Below, one piece after another: positions 51,379 to 60,607 of a stretch of DNA of 64,000 bases (within the stretch, counting starts at the first letter, position 1; each line of letters starts with the position of its first letter). This DNA is from Empedobacter stercoris (GTDB lineage Bacteria; Bacteroidota; Bacteroidia; Flavobacteriales; Weeksellaceae). The DNA lies in NCBI RefSeq assembly GCF_965137335.1, contig NZ_CBCRZD010000012.1, one strand, 5' to 3'. A program made the position numbers and the translations under genes. Under the pieces are notes generated by a model, which was not told the DNA's origin, searched no databases, and worked only from the letters and a program-made list of their open reading frames with translations.

Positions 51379-51447
51379 AAAGACTCCTTCTTTTACATTA
51401 CTAAAAAAGTTAGACGCTTTTGAGTCAGTTAATAGAAGGAGTCTTTA
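51379..51447 (+). terminator. Long-loop terminator after rocD
   Basis: AAAGACTCCTTCT (51379-51391) pairs perfectly with AGAAGGAGTCTTT (51434-51446). The 42-base loop contains two further short dyads (ACT...AGT and GAC...GTC), so the RNA may fold as a branched structure. It lies between two convergent genes. Confidence 0.65.
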
Positions 51448-51450
51448 TTT

Positions 51451-51852
51451 CTAAATGAATTCTATTGTCGTTTCAATTTCGTGACCTTTATCTAAGATTT
51501 TGTGTATTGGACAAGAATTTGCAACTTTTAATAATCTTGTTTGCTGTTTTTCATCAAAATCACCTTCGATAATTACGTGACGATGAAATGTTATTGGTTC
51601 GGTTGTAATCAAATCATAATTCACATCAACCTCCACTTTTTTGTATGGAAATTCTTTGTGATTCATATACATTTGCAATGTAATCGATGTACAAGAAGCC
51701 AAAGCAGCTCCTAATAATTCACTTGGTTTTGCAGCTGTATCCAAACCACCTTTATCAATTGGTTCATCAACTGTAAATTCGTGCTTACCTGATTTTATTT
51801 TTGAAATATAATTTTTATCCGTCGAAGTCGACGTCACATTCACTTCACTCAT
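51451..51852 (-). CDS. OsmC family peroxide reductase
   Basis: A 133-aa thiol peroxidase-type protein. The two conserved cysteines are in ASCTSITL (near residue 54) and SCPIHK (near 113), as in OsmC/Ohr, which reduce organic hydroperoxides. It lies 17 bases downstream of the pirin gene on the same strand, so the two are likely one operon. The catalase and several thioredoxins elsewhere in the window also deal with oxidants, but are not linked to it. Confidence 0.92.
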   Translation of the reverse strand: MSEVNVTSTSTDKNYISKIKSGKHEFTVDEPIDKGGLDTAAKPSELLGAALASCTSITLQMYMNHKEFPYKKVEVDVNYDLITTEPITFHRHVIIEGDFDEKQQTRLLKVANSCPIHKILDKGHEIETTIEFI

Positions 51853-51869
51853 TTTATTTATTTATTTAT

Positions 51870-52775
51870 TTATTTTTCGTTTCCTTTAATTCTTGAATTC
51901 TTTTGTGCTTGTGGCATTGGCACATAATCGTCATCTCCTGGTACTTTTGGAAATCGGTGATTCACCCAATCTTCTTTTGCTTTTTCGATCTTTTCTCTTG
52001 AAGAACTCACAAAATTCCAAAAAATAAAATGTTCTTCTGGTAATTCTTCACCTCCAAAAATATAAACCGTTGAACCTGCTTCAATTTCAAATTCACATAA
52101 TTTAGCATCTTTGGCAACCAATAATTGTTTCGTCCCATAGGTTTCACCTGCATCTTTTATAGAGCCTTCCAAAACATACAACGCAGATTCTCCAAAAAGA
52201 TCTTTTCCTAACGAGACATTGAAGGTGTTTTTCGCTTTAATTTCGATTAAATACATTGGCGAATAAACAGGTACCGCAGATTTGTGCTCACCAAATTGCC
52301 CCGCAATCAATCTGTAATCTGCATTGTCATCTGACCAAGTTGGTAGTTTTTCTGCATCAACATGTGTAAAACTCGGTTCCATATTTTCTAATTCTTTTGG
52401 GAGTGCTACCCAAATTTGTAAACCGTGAAGCGTTTTATCTGTTGTACGTAAATATTCGGGTGTGCGCTCCGAGTGCACCACACCTTTTCCTGCTGTCATC
52501 CAATTTACTGCTCCAGGTTTTATCTCCAATTCGGTTCCTAAACTATCTCGATGCATAATTGCACCTTCGAACAAATACGTCAAAGTAGACAAACCAATAT
52601 GCGGATGTGGACCTACATCAAGATTTTGATAATCTTTCAGCTTTGTTGGTCCCATATGGTCGATAAATACAAATGGCCCGACATGTCTTTTCTGACGAAA
52701 AGGCAATAATCTACCCACTAAAAAGTTGCCAATATCAGCCGCTTTCTCTTCTAAAATTAATCCAACATTAGACAT
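51870..52775 (-). CDS. Pirin family bicupin
   Basis: A 301-aa iron-binding bicupin. The N-terminal cupin metal ligands are all present: His57 and His59 in GPHPHIGL, and His101 and Glu103 in GVVHSERTP. Some pirins oxidise quercetin, others act as redox-state sensors; which applies here is unknown. The C-terminal cupin has the usual weak motif. It is the first gene of a pirin-osmC pair. Confidence 0.93.
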   Translation of the reverse strand: MSNVGLILEEKAADIGNFLVGRLLPFRQKRHVGPFVFIDHMGPTKLKDYQNLDVGPHPHIGLSTLTYLFEGAIMHRDSLGTELEIKPGAVNWMTAGKGVVHSERTPEYLRTTDKTLHGLQIWVALPKELENMEPSFTHVDAEKLPTWSDDNADYRLIAGQFGEHKSAVPVYSPMYLIEIKAKNTFNVSLGKDLFGESALYVLEGSIKDAGETYGTKQLLVAKDAKLCEFEIEAGSTVYIFGGEELPEEHFIFWNFVSSSREKIEKAKEDWVNHRFPKVPGDDDYVPMPQAQKNSRIKGNEK

Positions 52776-52847
52776 ATAGTATACGTTTTTATTTCATGTA
52801 AAGTTCGTTTTAATCCTGCCTTTAAAACTTGATTTAAGTTAACAAAT

Positions 52848-52874
52848 AAAAAAAGGTTAGCCAATAGCTAACCT
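52848..52874 (-). terminator. Rho-independent terminator of porV
   Basis: On the minus strand AGGTTAGC and GCTAACCT form a stem followed by a T-run, 25 bases past the porV stop. Confidence 0.8.
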
Positions 52875-52899
52875 CTTTTATAACTTTATATTAACGATT

Positions 52900-54099
52900 T
52901 TAATAATCGTAACTGTTTTGAGTTTCTCCTCCAAAGTTCCACGCAATACCAAAACGTAATGTATTTTCTAAGGCATTGTTCGTTTCTGACATTGGAATTA
53001 AGTAAGAAGCATTAAATGCAAAAGCATTGTATTTAAGCCCTAAACCTAATGTTAAATGCTGACGATCCCCTTTCATTGGGCTTTCGTGGAAATAACCTGC
53101 ACGTATAAATAAAGCATCGTTGTAAGAATACTCTGCACCAACTGAATACGTAATTTCTTTTAATTCTTCGCTTCCTCCTCCTGGTGCATCACCAAAAGAA
53201 CTAAAGATACCTTCCATTACACCTTTATTTGGGATGTAACTATTTGTTATATTCCCTTCTTCATCATATTCATATTGAGGTGTTGGAACTAACAATTTAG
53301 AAAACTCTGTTGTGATAGCTACTTTATTGTAATCATCAAATTTAAAATCATAACCAACTCCTAAACGTAATGTTGTTGGTAAATATGATGCATTATCTTC
53401 TGAATTTGAATAATCTAATTTTGGTCCAATATTAGAAATTTGGAAACCTCCACGTAATTTACCTTCAAAATTATTTGTATCCATTGTTTCTGATTGGTAA
53501 TAACCAGCTAAATCTACCGCGAAAGTATTAGCTGGTTGAACACCTGCTTCATTTACTCCGTTAAATAAGTCTGAACGAATAAAACGTCCTGTAACCGCCA
53601 TCGAATAATTATCTGTTAAACGTAAACCATACGATAAGTCAATAGAGAATTCATTTGGTTTAGCCGTACCCGTAGATACAACATCTGTTCCGACAAGTTC
53701 ATTTAGTTCGATTTCACCCATATTGAAATAGTAGATACTTGCACCTAATGTACTGCGTTCATCTTGTCCTAAAAAAGTATAGTAAGAGGCGTTTAACAAG
53801 AAAACATCGTTTGTTAATGAATTCATATATGGCGTATAGGTGAACGCTACTCCAGAGTAATCTGGTGCAAAAGCAAATTTAGCAGCATTCCAATACTGAG
53901 AATAGTTATCCGCCGATGTCGCAACACCTTGATCTCCTAAACCACCTGCACGTGCATCAGGCGAAATTTTTAAGAATGGAGCTCCCGTTAAAATTGGATT
54001 TGATTTTGTATAATCTTTATCTGTATTATTACTTCCTGTATCTTGAGCATAGGTAAAAGCTGATGCTAAAATCAATAAGCTTGCGGTAATTTTTTTCAT
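52900..54099 (-). CDS. porV: Type IX secretion outer-membrane protein PorV (LptO)
   Basis: An outer-membrane beta barrel of 399 aa that carries secreted substrates from the translocon to the PorU protease. A signal peptide (1-18, ending TYAQ) is followed by SNPILTGAPFLKISPDARAG, the PorV hallmark, and DQGVATSADNYSQYWNAAK. The rest alternates short strands and loops and ends with an aromatic C-terminal strand region. It lies 33 bases downstream of porU on the same strand, the standard pairing. Confidence 0.96.
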   Translation of the reverse strand: MKKITASLLILASAFTYAQDTGSNNTDKDYTKSNPILTGAPFLKISPDARAGGLGDQGVATSADNYSQYWNAAKFAFAPDYSGVAFTYTPYMNSLTNDVFLLNASYYTFLGQDERSTLGASIYYFNMGEIELNELVGTDVVSTGTAKPNEFSIDLSYGLRLTDNYSMAVTGRFIRSDLFNGVNEAGVQPANTFAVDLAGYYQSETMDTNNFEGKLRGGFQISNIGPKLDYSNSEDNASYLPTTLRLGVGYDFKFDDYNKVAITTEFSKLLVPTPQYEYDEEGNITNSYIPNKGVMEGIFSSFGDAPGGGSEELKEITYSVGAEYSYNDALFIRAGYFHESPMKGDRQHLTLGLGLKYNAFAFNASYLIPMSETNNALENTLRFGIAWNFGGETQNSYDY

Positions 54100-54132
54100 T
54101 CGTGTTATATTGATTATATTTTTATTTTTCTA

Positions 54133-57100
54133 TTATTTTAAAATAACTAATTTTTCAACTGCTGCTGCTGAACCTTTACATACGGTATCGTCAACACCTT
54201 TTACATTGACTTTGTAAATATAAACACCTTTTCCTATTTTGTCTCCAAAATCATCCAAGCCATCCCATTCTATCGCATATTTTCCTGTACGATATCCTTC
54301 TCGGAAAGGTTCTGCAGAAACGGTTTGACGTAGTGTTTTGACTAATTTACCCGAAATGGTAAAAATCTGAACCATTACATCTAACTCAGAATCACAGTTA
54401 TGTTCGAAATGGAAAAAGGTATTCTTTGTAAATGGATTAGGCCAATTTAGTAATTTATCAATATGCAATTGTCCCGTTCCATTTTCCATTACTACAAAGT
54501 CTAACGTTGCAGTATTCGAATTATTGTTGATGTCCCAAAATTTAAGATTTACGGTATGTTGACCAAGTTCTAAATTTTTTAATTGATACATAACTTGACC
54601 TTTCTGATAATCTTCGAAATCTTTATTGATACAAGGATTTGCATCACCTCCATCATAATATTCGTTTAACACATATGCATCTTGAACTTTACCATCTATT
54701 GTTGCTACAATATCATGCCCAATACTCGATCCTGTTGCATTAATTCCTGTATTATCAGTTAAACAACCAACCAAATAAGGCGAACGATCTGTAATTCCAC
54801 CATTGGCAAAATTTAAATTGTTCATGTATAATTTTCCTTGCGGACGTTCATCATCATTTAAACCTTCTTCGTTAATTCCTTCCATCGAAACAATTTCTAA
54901 AGTAGAGGCGTCTTTTCCATCTTTTTCGTCCCACGCATAAAATTTTAATTTTCGATCTCCTAATTCGTAATTAATATCTTTCGGCACATAAAATTGGATC
55001 GTAAATTCTCCATTTTCTACTTTCCCTGTTCCTCTATATATTGTTTTATCTTCTGTTTTGAAAGTTTTTCCTGTCCAATTTGATTCACTTAATACTATTT
55101 TTGTTTCTTGTTTCTCAAAAAGACTTACAGCTATTTTACCTGAAAAAGTATTATCTACAAAAGAAGATGATAATTGATTTACTTTTCCTTTAATCGTTAC
55201 AAAATCTAAGGCTTGTAATTTTCCTCCTCCTAAAATATCTACACCTTTTTTATTTTCAATGCTTAAAATTTCAATCTCTTGTTGCGGACGATGAATAGCT
55301 AACATAGGATCTCCCAAAATACTAACACTTTTGTGATTACGATGAGAAGGAGAATAACTAATTTTAGCTTGATTTAGCGCTTTTCCTATCGTTTGATTTT
55401 CTAAACCATCCTTTTTGAAAAATTCTTGAATCAAATACTGATTCATTGTATCTCCATATCCTGTTCCAATAGGACGGTTTGTTGTAATCATTGACAATGC
55501 TCCTCCATTTATATTTTTCAACATCATTTCACCTGCTGAATTATACTGCGGTAAATCCCAAATCGTAAAATCACAAGTAACAGTACATACAATAGGTAAT
55601 CGCGAATAAGCAGCACTAAAATTAGACAAACCTGTTAATTCTTCTGCGGTAATAATACGTTCTTGTGCCCAACTTCGTGGACCACCATGTCCATAATACA
55701 TCAAGAAATTAGAGCCTAATTCAATTCCATTTAATATCGCCTGATTAACCGTTGGATAGCGAACACCTGCCGATGTACCTTCGGGTTGATGAGCACCTGT
55801 GTATATTTTGTTTACCGTATAAATTTGATTTTCTGTTTTAGTAAACTCATCATCTATAGAAGTATTAAAAGCTGGCGTATTTACATTATTATCATTGTCT
55901 GTAACTGCCACAATCTTAGTTCTCCAATCTCCATATGAAGTTCCTTTGCCTTGAACTTTATCATAATACGAAATGATTTTATCCACTAAAACTTTCGCTT
56001 CTGTAGAATTTGATGCAGGAATTCGACCAACAGCTATATCAAACCAGCGAGCATCATATTTATAAACACCATCAACATTATTTGGTAGTATTTCTACTTC
56101 ATCTTTCAACATTGCAAAATAATCATCTGTTGCAATAGCAACATCTATATTTGTTGAAGGTTCGTCTGTAAATGTTGGAATATAATTAGTGAAATCTTTT
56201 ATCCTATTTTTTGGATCATACGTTGTTGCACCAAATAATACTGCGTATTCTAAGTTTGGACTTGGATTATCTTTCAAAAACTTTAAAAAATCTCGTATCG
56301 CAATTGGATCTTGACTACCAGAAGAAAAATCATTATATACTTGATCTGTTGTCACAACGGCAACATTTATCTTATCATGATTTTCTCTAAATTTTGCCAA
56401 ACGCTGTGCTTGATCCATATATTTAGGATGCGTGATCACAACATAATTAATATCTGTCAAACTACGAATATCCTGATTTGGAACTCGTCCTACAAAATTT
56501 ACTTCATTATAAGCATGTTCATCACGGAAAGCAACAAACTCATTTGGAATAGTTGTTCTAAACTTATACAAATTGCCTTCAGGAGATAGAGCAGAAATCG
56601 AATGAATATCAGAAACATTCCAAACAGTTACATTAGAAGAATTATTTAACGTAAAAGCATTTACGCTATTATCATTAATATTTTCTAAAAAACGAAATGT
56701 AAATTGCTCGTTCGTATAACTTAAATTATCTTTGAAACGTAACTGCAAATAGTCTAAATAAGCCAATGCAGAAGGATTTGCTCCCGAAGAAGTGACAGAA
56801 ATATCAATCGAATTAGAAGTCAATGATAAAGCTTCATCTTTCAAAACTCTTGTAAATTCTGAAGATCCTAAACTACCAGAAAATGTTTGACCATTTATAT
56901 TTATTGCATATGAATTATTATTTGCATTTTTCCCTACAACAGCATATCGTAAATATGCTTCACCTCCACTTGCAATAGAATTTGCTTTGAATGATTTCTT
57001 AAAACCATCTTTTAACCCAATATTTTCTCCAACCCAAATTTGTCCAAGACTATTTAAATTGATTGAATCTTTCTCGTGAAACTGTAAATTATCAAACGTT

Positions 57101-58002
57101 GAAAAAGTTTTACTTGCTGTTTCAGAAATTGAAGATTGTTCTACAACTCTTTTTCCATCTCCTCCATTAAAACTAATAAAATAATAAGCTGACTCATCAT
57201 ATAAATTATAACGCAGTTTGATATCTTTTAACATTGTCGTATGATCTCTATACCATTGATGTGGGCCTTTTGCATAAAACAACACATAGTCATTGTTGTC
57301 AAAACTTCCATCATCACCTCCCACAAATTTAATTGGAATTTCATTCAAGGCGCCTTTTCTATTTATAGTCAAATTTTCCATTAAGCGACCTTCACCATTT
57401 CCATAAATTTTTAAGGATTTTGGATTGAAGTTAGTTGGAATTCCGTTCTTCGTAAAGAAATTTTTATCTAATTTAAAAACTCCATCTTTTGAAACTTTAA
57501 TTTTGTACCATTCTCCAGATTTCAAAACATTTGTTGTCGAATTATCAGTCAAACGAGCAACTGTTTTTCGTTGAGAAGAAACCTGTTTTGGAACAATCGA
57601 AAAAGATTCTATTCGTAGAAATTTATTATTTTGTTTGATAAATGGCAAAACTTTAACGATGAGTTTTTGTTGACCATTTTTATCAATAATTTGATAAGAA
57701 GAAAAATTAATTTTATCCGAAATAGAAGAAGTGTCCAAATCAATTAATTCGTTCTGAACTTCTCTGTATTGCACGTTTGTTAACTCAACTTCCTTATTTA
57801 TTGAGTTTAATTCCACCGTAAATTCTGGAAGAAAATAACCTCCCAACGAATAATGATCTTGGTTCGAAAAATAAGGAACATTCACTTTATTTCCATTCGT
57901 CAAAGAAATTGTTTGATTGTTCTCCCAATTTATTTTGTAATTTTGACTAAACAATTGAGGAAATTGTAGCAAAGTTGCGACTAAAATAAAATATTTCTTC
58001 AT
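54133..58002 (-). CDS. porU: Type IX secretion C-terminal signal peptidase PorU
   Basis: A gingipain-like cysteine protease at the cell surface that removes the C-terminal sorting domain of type IX substrates. The 1289-aa protein has a signal peptide (about 1-20), an N-terminal prodomain, and the C25 catalytic domain with His772 (YYGHGGPRSW) and Cys810 (VTCDF). Its own C-terminal type A sorting-domain fold, from about residue 1200 (NPFTKNTFFHFEHN ... GVYIYKVNVKG), is present. A -7 box TATATTTG (minus strand, 58024-58031) lies just upstream. The operon continues into porV. Confidence 0.96.
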   Translation of the reverse strand: MKKYFILVATLLQFPQLFSQNYKINWENNQTISLTNGNKVNVPYFSNQDHYSLGGYFLPEFTVELNSINKEVELTNVQYREVQNELIDLDTSSISDKINFSSYQIIDKNGQQKLIVKVLPFIKQNNKFLRIESFSIVPKQVSSQRKTVARLTDNSTTNVLKSGEWYKIKVSKDGVFKLDKNFFTKNGIPTNFNPKSLKIYGNGEGRLMENLTINRKGALNEIPIKFVGGDDGSFDNNDYVLFYAKGPHQWYRDHTTMLKDIKLRYNLYDESAYYFISFNGGDGKRVVEQSSISETASKTFSTFDNLQFHEKDSINLNSLGQIWVGENIGLKDGFKKSFKANSIASGGEAYLRYAVVGKNANNNSYAININGQTFSGSLGSSEFTRVLKDEALSLTSNSIDISVTSSGANPSALAYLDYLQLRFKDNLSYTNEQFTFRFLENINDNSVNAFTLNNSSNVTVWNVSDIHSISALSPEGNLYKFRTTIPNEFVAFRDEHAYNEVNFVGRVPNQDIRSLTDINYVVITHPKYMDQAQRLAKFRENHDKINVAVVTTDQVYNDFSSGSQDPIAIRDFLKFLKDNPSPNLEYAVLFGATTYDPKNRIKDFTNYIPTFTDEPSTNIDVAIATDDYFAMLKDEVEILPNNVDGVYKYDARWFDIAVGRIPASNSTEAKVLVDKIISYYDKVQGKGTSYGDWRTKIVAVTDNDNNVNTPAFNTSIDDEFTKTENQIYTVNKIYTGAHQPEGTSAGVRYPTVNQAILNGIELGSNFLMYYGHGGPRSWAQERIITAEELTGLSNFSAAYSRLPIVCTVTCDFTIWDLPQYNSAGEMMLKNINGGALSMITTNRPIGTGYGDTMNQYLIQEFFKKDGLENQTIGKALNQAKISYSPSHRNHKSVSILGDPMLAIHRPQQEIEILSIENKKGVDILGGGKLQALDFVTIKGKVNQLSSSFVDNTFSGKIAVSLFEKQETKIVLSESNWTGKTFKTEDKTIYRGTGKVENGEFTIQFYVPKDINYELGDRKLKFYAWDEKDGKDASTLEIVSMEGINEEGLNDDERPQGKLYMNNLNFANGGITDRSPYLVGCLTDNTGINATGSSIGHDIVATIDGKVQDAYVLNEYYDGGDANPCINKDFEDYQKGQVMYQLKNLELGQHTVNLKFWDINNNSNTATLDFVVMENGTGQLHIDKLLNWPNPFTKNTFFHFEHNCDSELDVMVQIFTISGKLVKTLRQTVSAEPFREGYRTGKYAIEWDGLDDFGDKIGKGVYIYKVNVKGVDDTVCKGSAAAVEKLVILK

Positions 58003-58023
58003 GTCTGTTAAACGCTATTTTGG

Positions 58024-58031
58024 CAAATATA
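58024..58031 (-). promoter_or_regulatory. -7 promoter element of porU-porV
   Basis: TATATTTG on the minus strand lies 21 bases upstream of the porU ATG. No clear TTTG is seen at -33. Confidence 0.4.
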
Positions 58032-58160
58032 TTTTCAATCGTAAAATAAAAAAATAATTCTTACGTTAGATACAAGAAATAAAGCATTTTTTCGTTGTAA
58101 GATTAATGTCAAATGCTTTTATTTGCATTAAATTTAATATTTGAAAACCAGAAATATTCT

Positions 58161-59795
58161 ATGAAAATGAATAAAGGACGTATTTTTTCTCTTGCGCTTG
58201 CAGCTGTTACAATGAGTGTATTTGTAGGTTGTGCAAGTAGTTCAGGTAAGAAAAAAGGAGGTGGAACAAAAAATTTCACAAGTCGTACAGGTTGGAAACC
58301 AAACGATAGTAAAGGTTGGTTTTTTTCGGGTAAAAAGAAAGAAAACATTAAGGCATGGCCTGGAATGGTTTTCATCGAAGGTGGGTCTTTTACAATGGGA
58401 ATCACGAAAGATGATGTGTTACACGATTGGAATAACTCTCCAGTTCGTATGCAAGTAAAATCTTTCTTTATTGGTGAAACTGAGGTTACAAACTACGAAT
58501 ACAAAGAATACTTAACTTGGCTGAAAGTTGTTTTCCCACCAGAAGATACGCAGTACAAGGATATCTATAATGGAGCCTTACCAGACGAAACGGTATTCAA
58601 TAACCAATTATCAAGAGATGATTTCTCGACAGAAAATTACTTGTTTTCACCAGAGTTTAGCTACTACCCTGTAGTTGGTATTTCTTGGTTGCAAGCTGTT
58701 AACTATTGTGATTGGTTAACAGATCGTGCTAACGAAAAAGCCTTGATGAACAAAGGAATCTTATCAAAAGATTACTATAATAACGAAGAATACAATTACG
58801 GAAACAAAACATTCAATGCAGAACAATATAAGTTAGGCGACACTAATGTAAATGAAGCTATTGATTCGACTAAAATTATGAGAGCCAATCAAATTAAAAC
58901 TCAAAACTCTCGTATCCTAAAAGCAAATCGTGCAACAGGTTCTTTAGAAGTTCAACCTTTCCGTTTACCTACTGAGGCTGAATGGGAATATGCAGCTTTA
59001 GCTTTACCTGGAAACCGTGAATACAACGAATACAAAGGAAAAGAAGTTGCTCAAAATAATTTAAGAGTAACAAAAGGAGCGCAAAGAGGTCAATATTTAG
59101 ATAACTTCAAACAAGGTCGTGGAGATTATTCAGGTATTGGAGGATTTGGAAACGATGGTTCTGCTATTACAAGTGATGTTCGTAAATATCCATCAAATGA
59201 TTTTGGTCTTTATGGAATGTTAGGTAACGTTGCTGAATGGGTATCTGATGTATATCGTCCAATCATTGACGAAGAAGCGAATGATTTCAATTATTACCGT
59301 GGTAATGTGTTCAGAACTAATATTGATAATGGTGCTGGTGGTTTTGAAAAATACGACGAAACTAACGTAGAATACGATACATTAGACAATGGTAAATTAG
59401 TTTACAAAGGTTTACCTGGCACATATAAAAAACAAACGCAATACGATTTGACAAATTATCGTGATGGTGATCCTAACTCTTCTCTTAATCCAAGAGTTGA
59501 AGACGGTAGTTTTGCTAATCAGGCGACAGAAGATATGTATAATGCTCCTCAACGTAAATTTACGGTAGACGAAAAAGGTCGCGTTATATTAGAAAAAGAT
59601 ACAACAAATCGTACTTCTGATATTTCTGATGAAACACGTGTTGTAAAAGGAGGTTCTTGGAAAGACCCTATCTATTGGATAGATGCTGGACAAAGACGTT
59701 ATTTACACCAAGCAAATGCAACAAACTGGATTGGTTTCCGTGTAGCTCAAGAATATACAGGTAGCTTCGAATCTAAGCGTAAACGTAGAGGATAA
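58161..59795 (+). CDS. gldJ: Gliding motility / type IX secretion lipoprotein GldJ
   Basis: An outer-membrane-associated lipoprotein needed for gliding and for stability of GldK and the secretion rings. The ATG at 58161 gives a lipoprotein signal with Cys24 (SVFVGCASS); an upstream start at 58113 would bury it. The mature part has the formylglycine-generating-enzyme-like fold: WPGMVFIEGGSFTMG, GLYGMLGNVAEWVSDVY, and VVKGGSWKDPIYWIDAGQRR near the end. It is divergent from porU-porV, and murF follows beyond a GNAT gene, close to the gldJ-murF order in other Flavobacteriia. Confidence 0.95.
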   Translation: MKMNKGRIFSLALAAVTMSVFVGCASSSGKKKGGGTKNFTSRTGWKPNDSKGWFFSGKKKENIKAWPGMVFIEGGSFTMGITKDDVLHDWNNSPVRMQVKSFFIGETEVTNYEYKEYLTWLKVVFPPEDTQYKDIYNGALPDETVFNNQLSRDDFSTENYLFSPEFSYYPVVGISWLQAVNYCDWLTDRANEKALMNKGILSKDYYNNEEYNYGNKTFNAEQYKLGDTNVNEAIDSTKIMRANQIKTQNSRILKANRATGSLEVQPFRLPTEAEWEYAALALPGNREYNEYKGKEVAQNNLRVTKGAQRGQYLDNFKQGRGDYSGIGGFGNDGSAITSDVRKYPSNDFGLYGMLGNVAEWVSDVYRPIIDEEANDFNYYRGNVFRTNIDNGAGGFEKYDETNVEYDTLDNGKLVYKGLPGTYKKQTQYDLTNYRDGDPNSSLNPRVEDGSFANQATEDMYNAPQRKFTVDEKGRVILEKDTTNRTSDISDETRVVKGGSWKDPIYWIDAGQRRYLHQANATNWIGFRVAQEYTGSFESKRKRRG

Positions 59796-59806
59796 ATATC
59801 CTTTTA

Positions 59807-59851
59807 TATAAATAAGAAAACTCGGTTAATAACCGAGTTTTCTTATTTATA
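59807..59851. terminator. Long perfect hairpin terminator
   Basis: A 21-bp perfect inverted repeat (59807-59827 with 59831-59851) around a 3-base loop, with core AAAACTCGGTT/AACCGAGTTTT. It is bidirectional, between gldJ and the GNAT gene. Confidence 0.85.
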
Positions 59852-59861
59852 TAATTAGCTT

Positions 59862-60386
59862 TTATTGAGTTAAAGACCAATATGTAAAACCATTATGTTC
59901 TACTACTTTTTCGAAACCAAGTTTCTTCAAAAGATTAATTGATTTAAAATTATCTGAGAAAGATTTTGCTGTTACCTCTTTCACTATTTCTTGAGAAAAT
60001 GCCCATCTAATCAATTCTGTGCACGCTTCCTCTGCATAACCTTTCCTTCTCTCCTCTCTTATTATTCCATAACCAATATCCACATTTTCATCCGCTGCAT
60101 TAAAACCTTTAAAACCTACATCACCAATTATTTCTTTTGTATCCTTTTTAATAATCATCCACGATTCAAACCCCGTAACATAATTATGGATTAACAATTT
60201 TTGAATAATCTTAGGTATTGTATCCATCATATCTTGATCGGGCCAATCTTTTCCTTTTAGAAACCCCTTCTCTTCTAAAATACGATAATCATTGTACAAC
60301 ATATCTTCGCAAATATCAATTGTAAATGGCACGAGAAGCAAACGTTCTGTTTCTAAATTATCTATAGTAATCTCTTTTATTTTCAT
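59862..60386 (-). CDS. GNAT family N-acetyltransferase (RimJ/RimL-type)
   Basis: A 174-aa acetyltransferase. The acetyl-CoA-binding motif is GYGIIREERRKGYAEEACTEL (the R/Q-x-x-G-x-G/A element), followed by SFSDNFKSINLLKKLGFEKV, as in RimJ/RimL relatives. It could modify a ribosomal protein, an antibiotic or a small amine; the target is unknown. It interrupts the otherwise conserved gldJ-murF neighbourhood. Confidence 0.88.
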   Translation of the reverse strand: MKIKEITIDNLETERLLLVPFTIDICEDMLYNDYRILEEKGFLKGKDWPDQDMMDTIPKIIQKLLIHNYVTGFESWMIIKKDTKEIIGDVGFKGFNAADENVDIGYGIIREERRKGYAEEACTELIRWAFSQEIVKEVTAKSFSDNFKSINLLKKLGFEKVVEHNGFTYWSLTQ

Positions 60387-60528
60387 TCTTTAATTAAAAT
60401 GCAAGCAGTAATTTTTCAATATAACAATTAAACCAGATAAATAAACTACACCAAGATTTATCTCATCAAATATTTTGCAATTATCGTAAAATACTTCCTT
60501 TAAATCACAAAAACGATTCAATAAATTT

Positions 60529-60536
60529 TATATTTG
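60529..60536 (+). promoter_or_regulatory. -7 promoter element of murF
   Basis: TATATTTG matches TAnnTTTG, 71 bases before the murF ATG. The rest of the 220-base gap (60387-60607) holds nothing else that I can support. Confidence 0.4.
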
Positions 60537-60607
60537 TACAGAACAATAACAATTATTTCTTTGTCAATTTTGCAAAAGAAATTTATCTTCTATTTTATTT
60601 AGATTAC

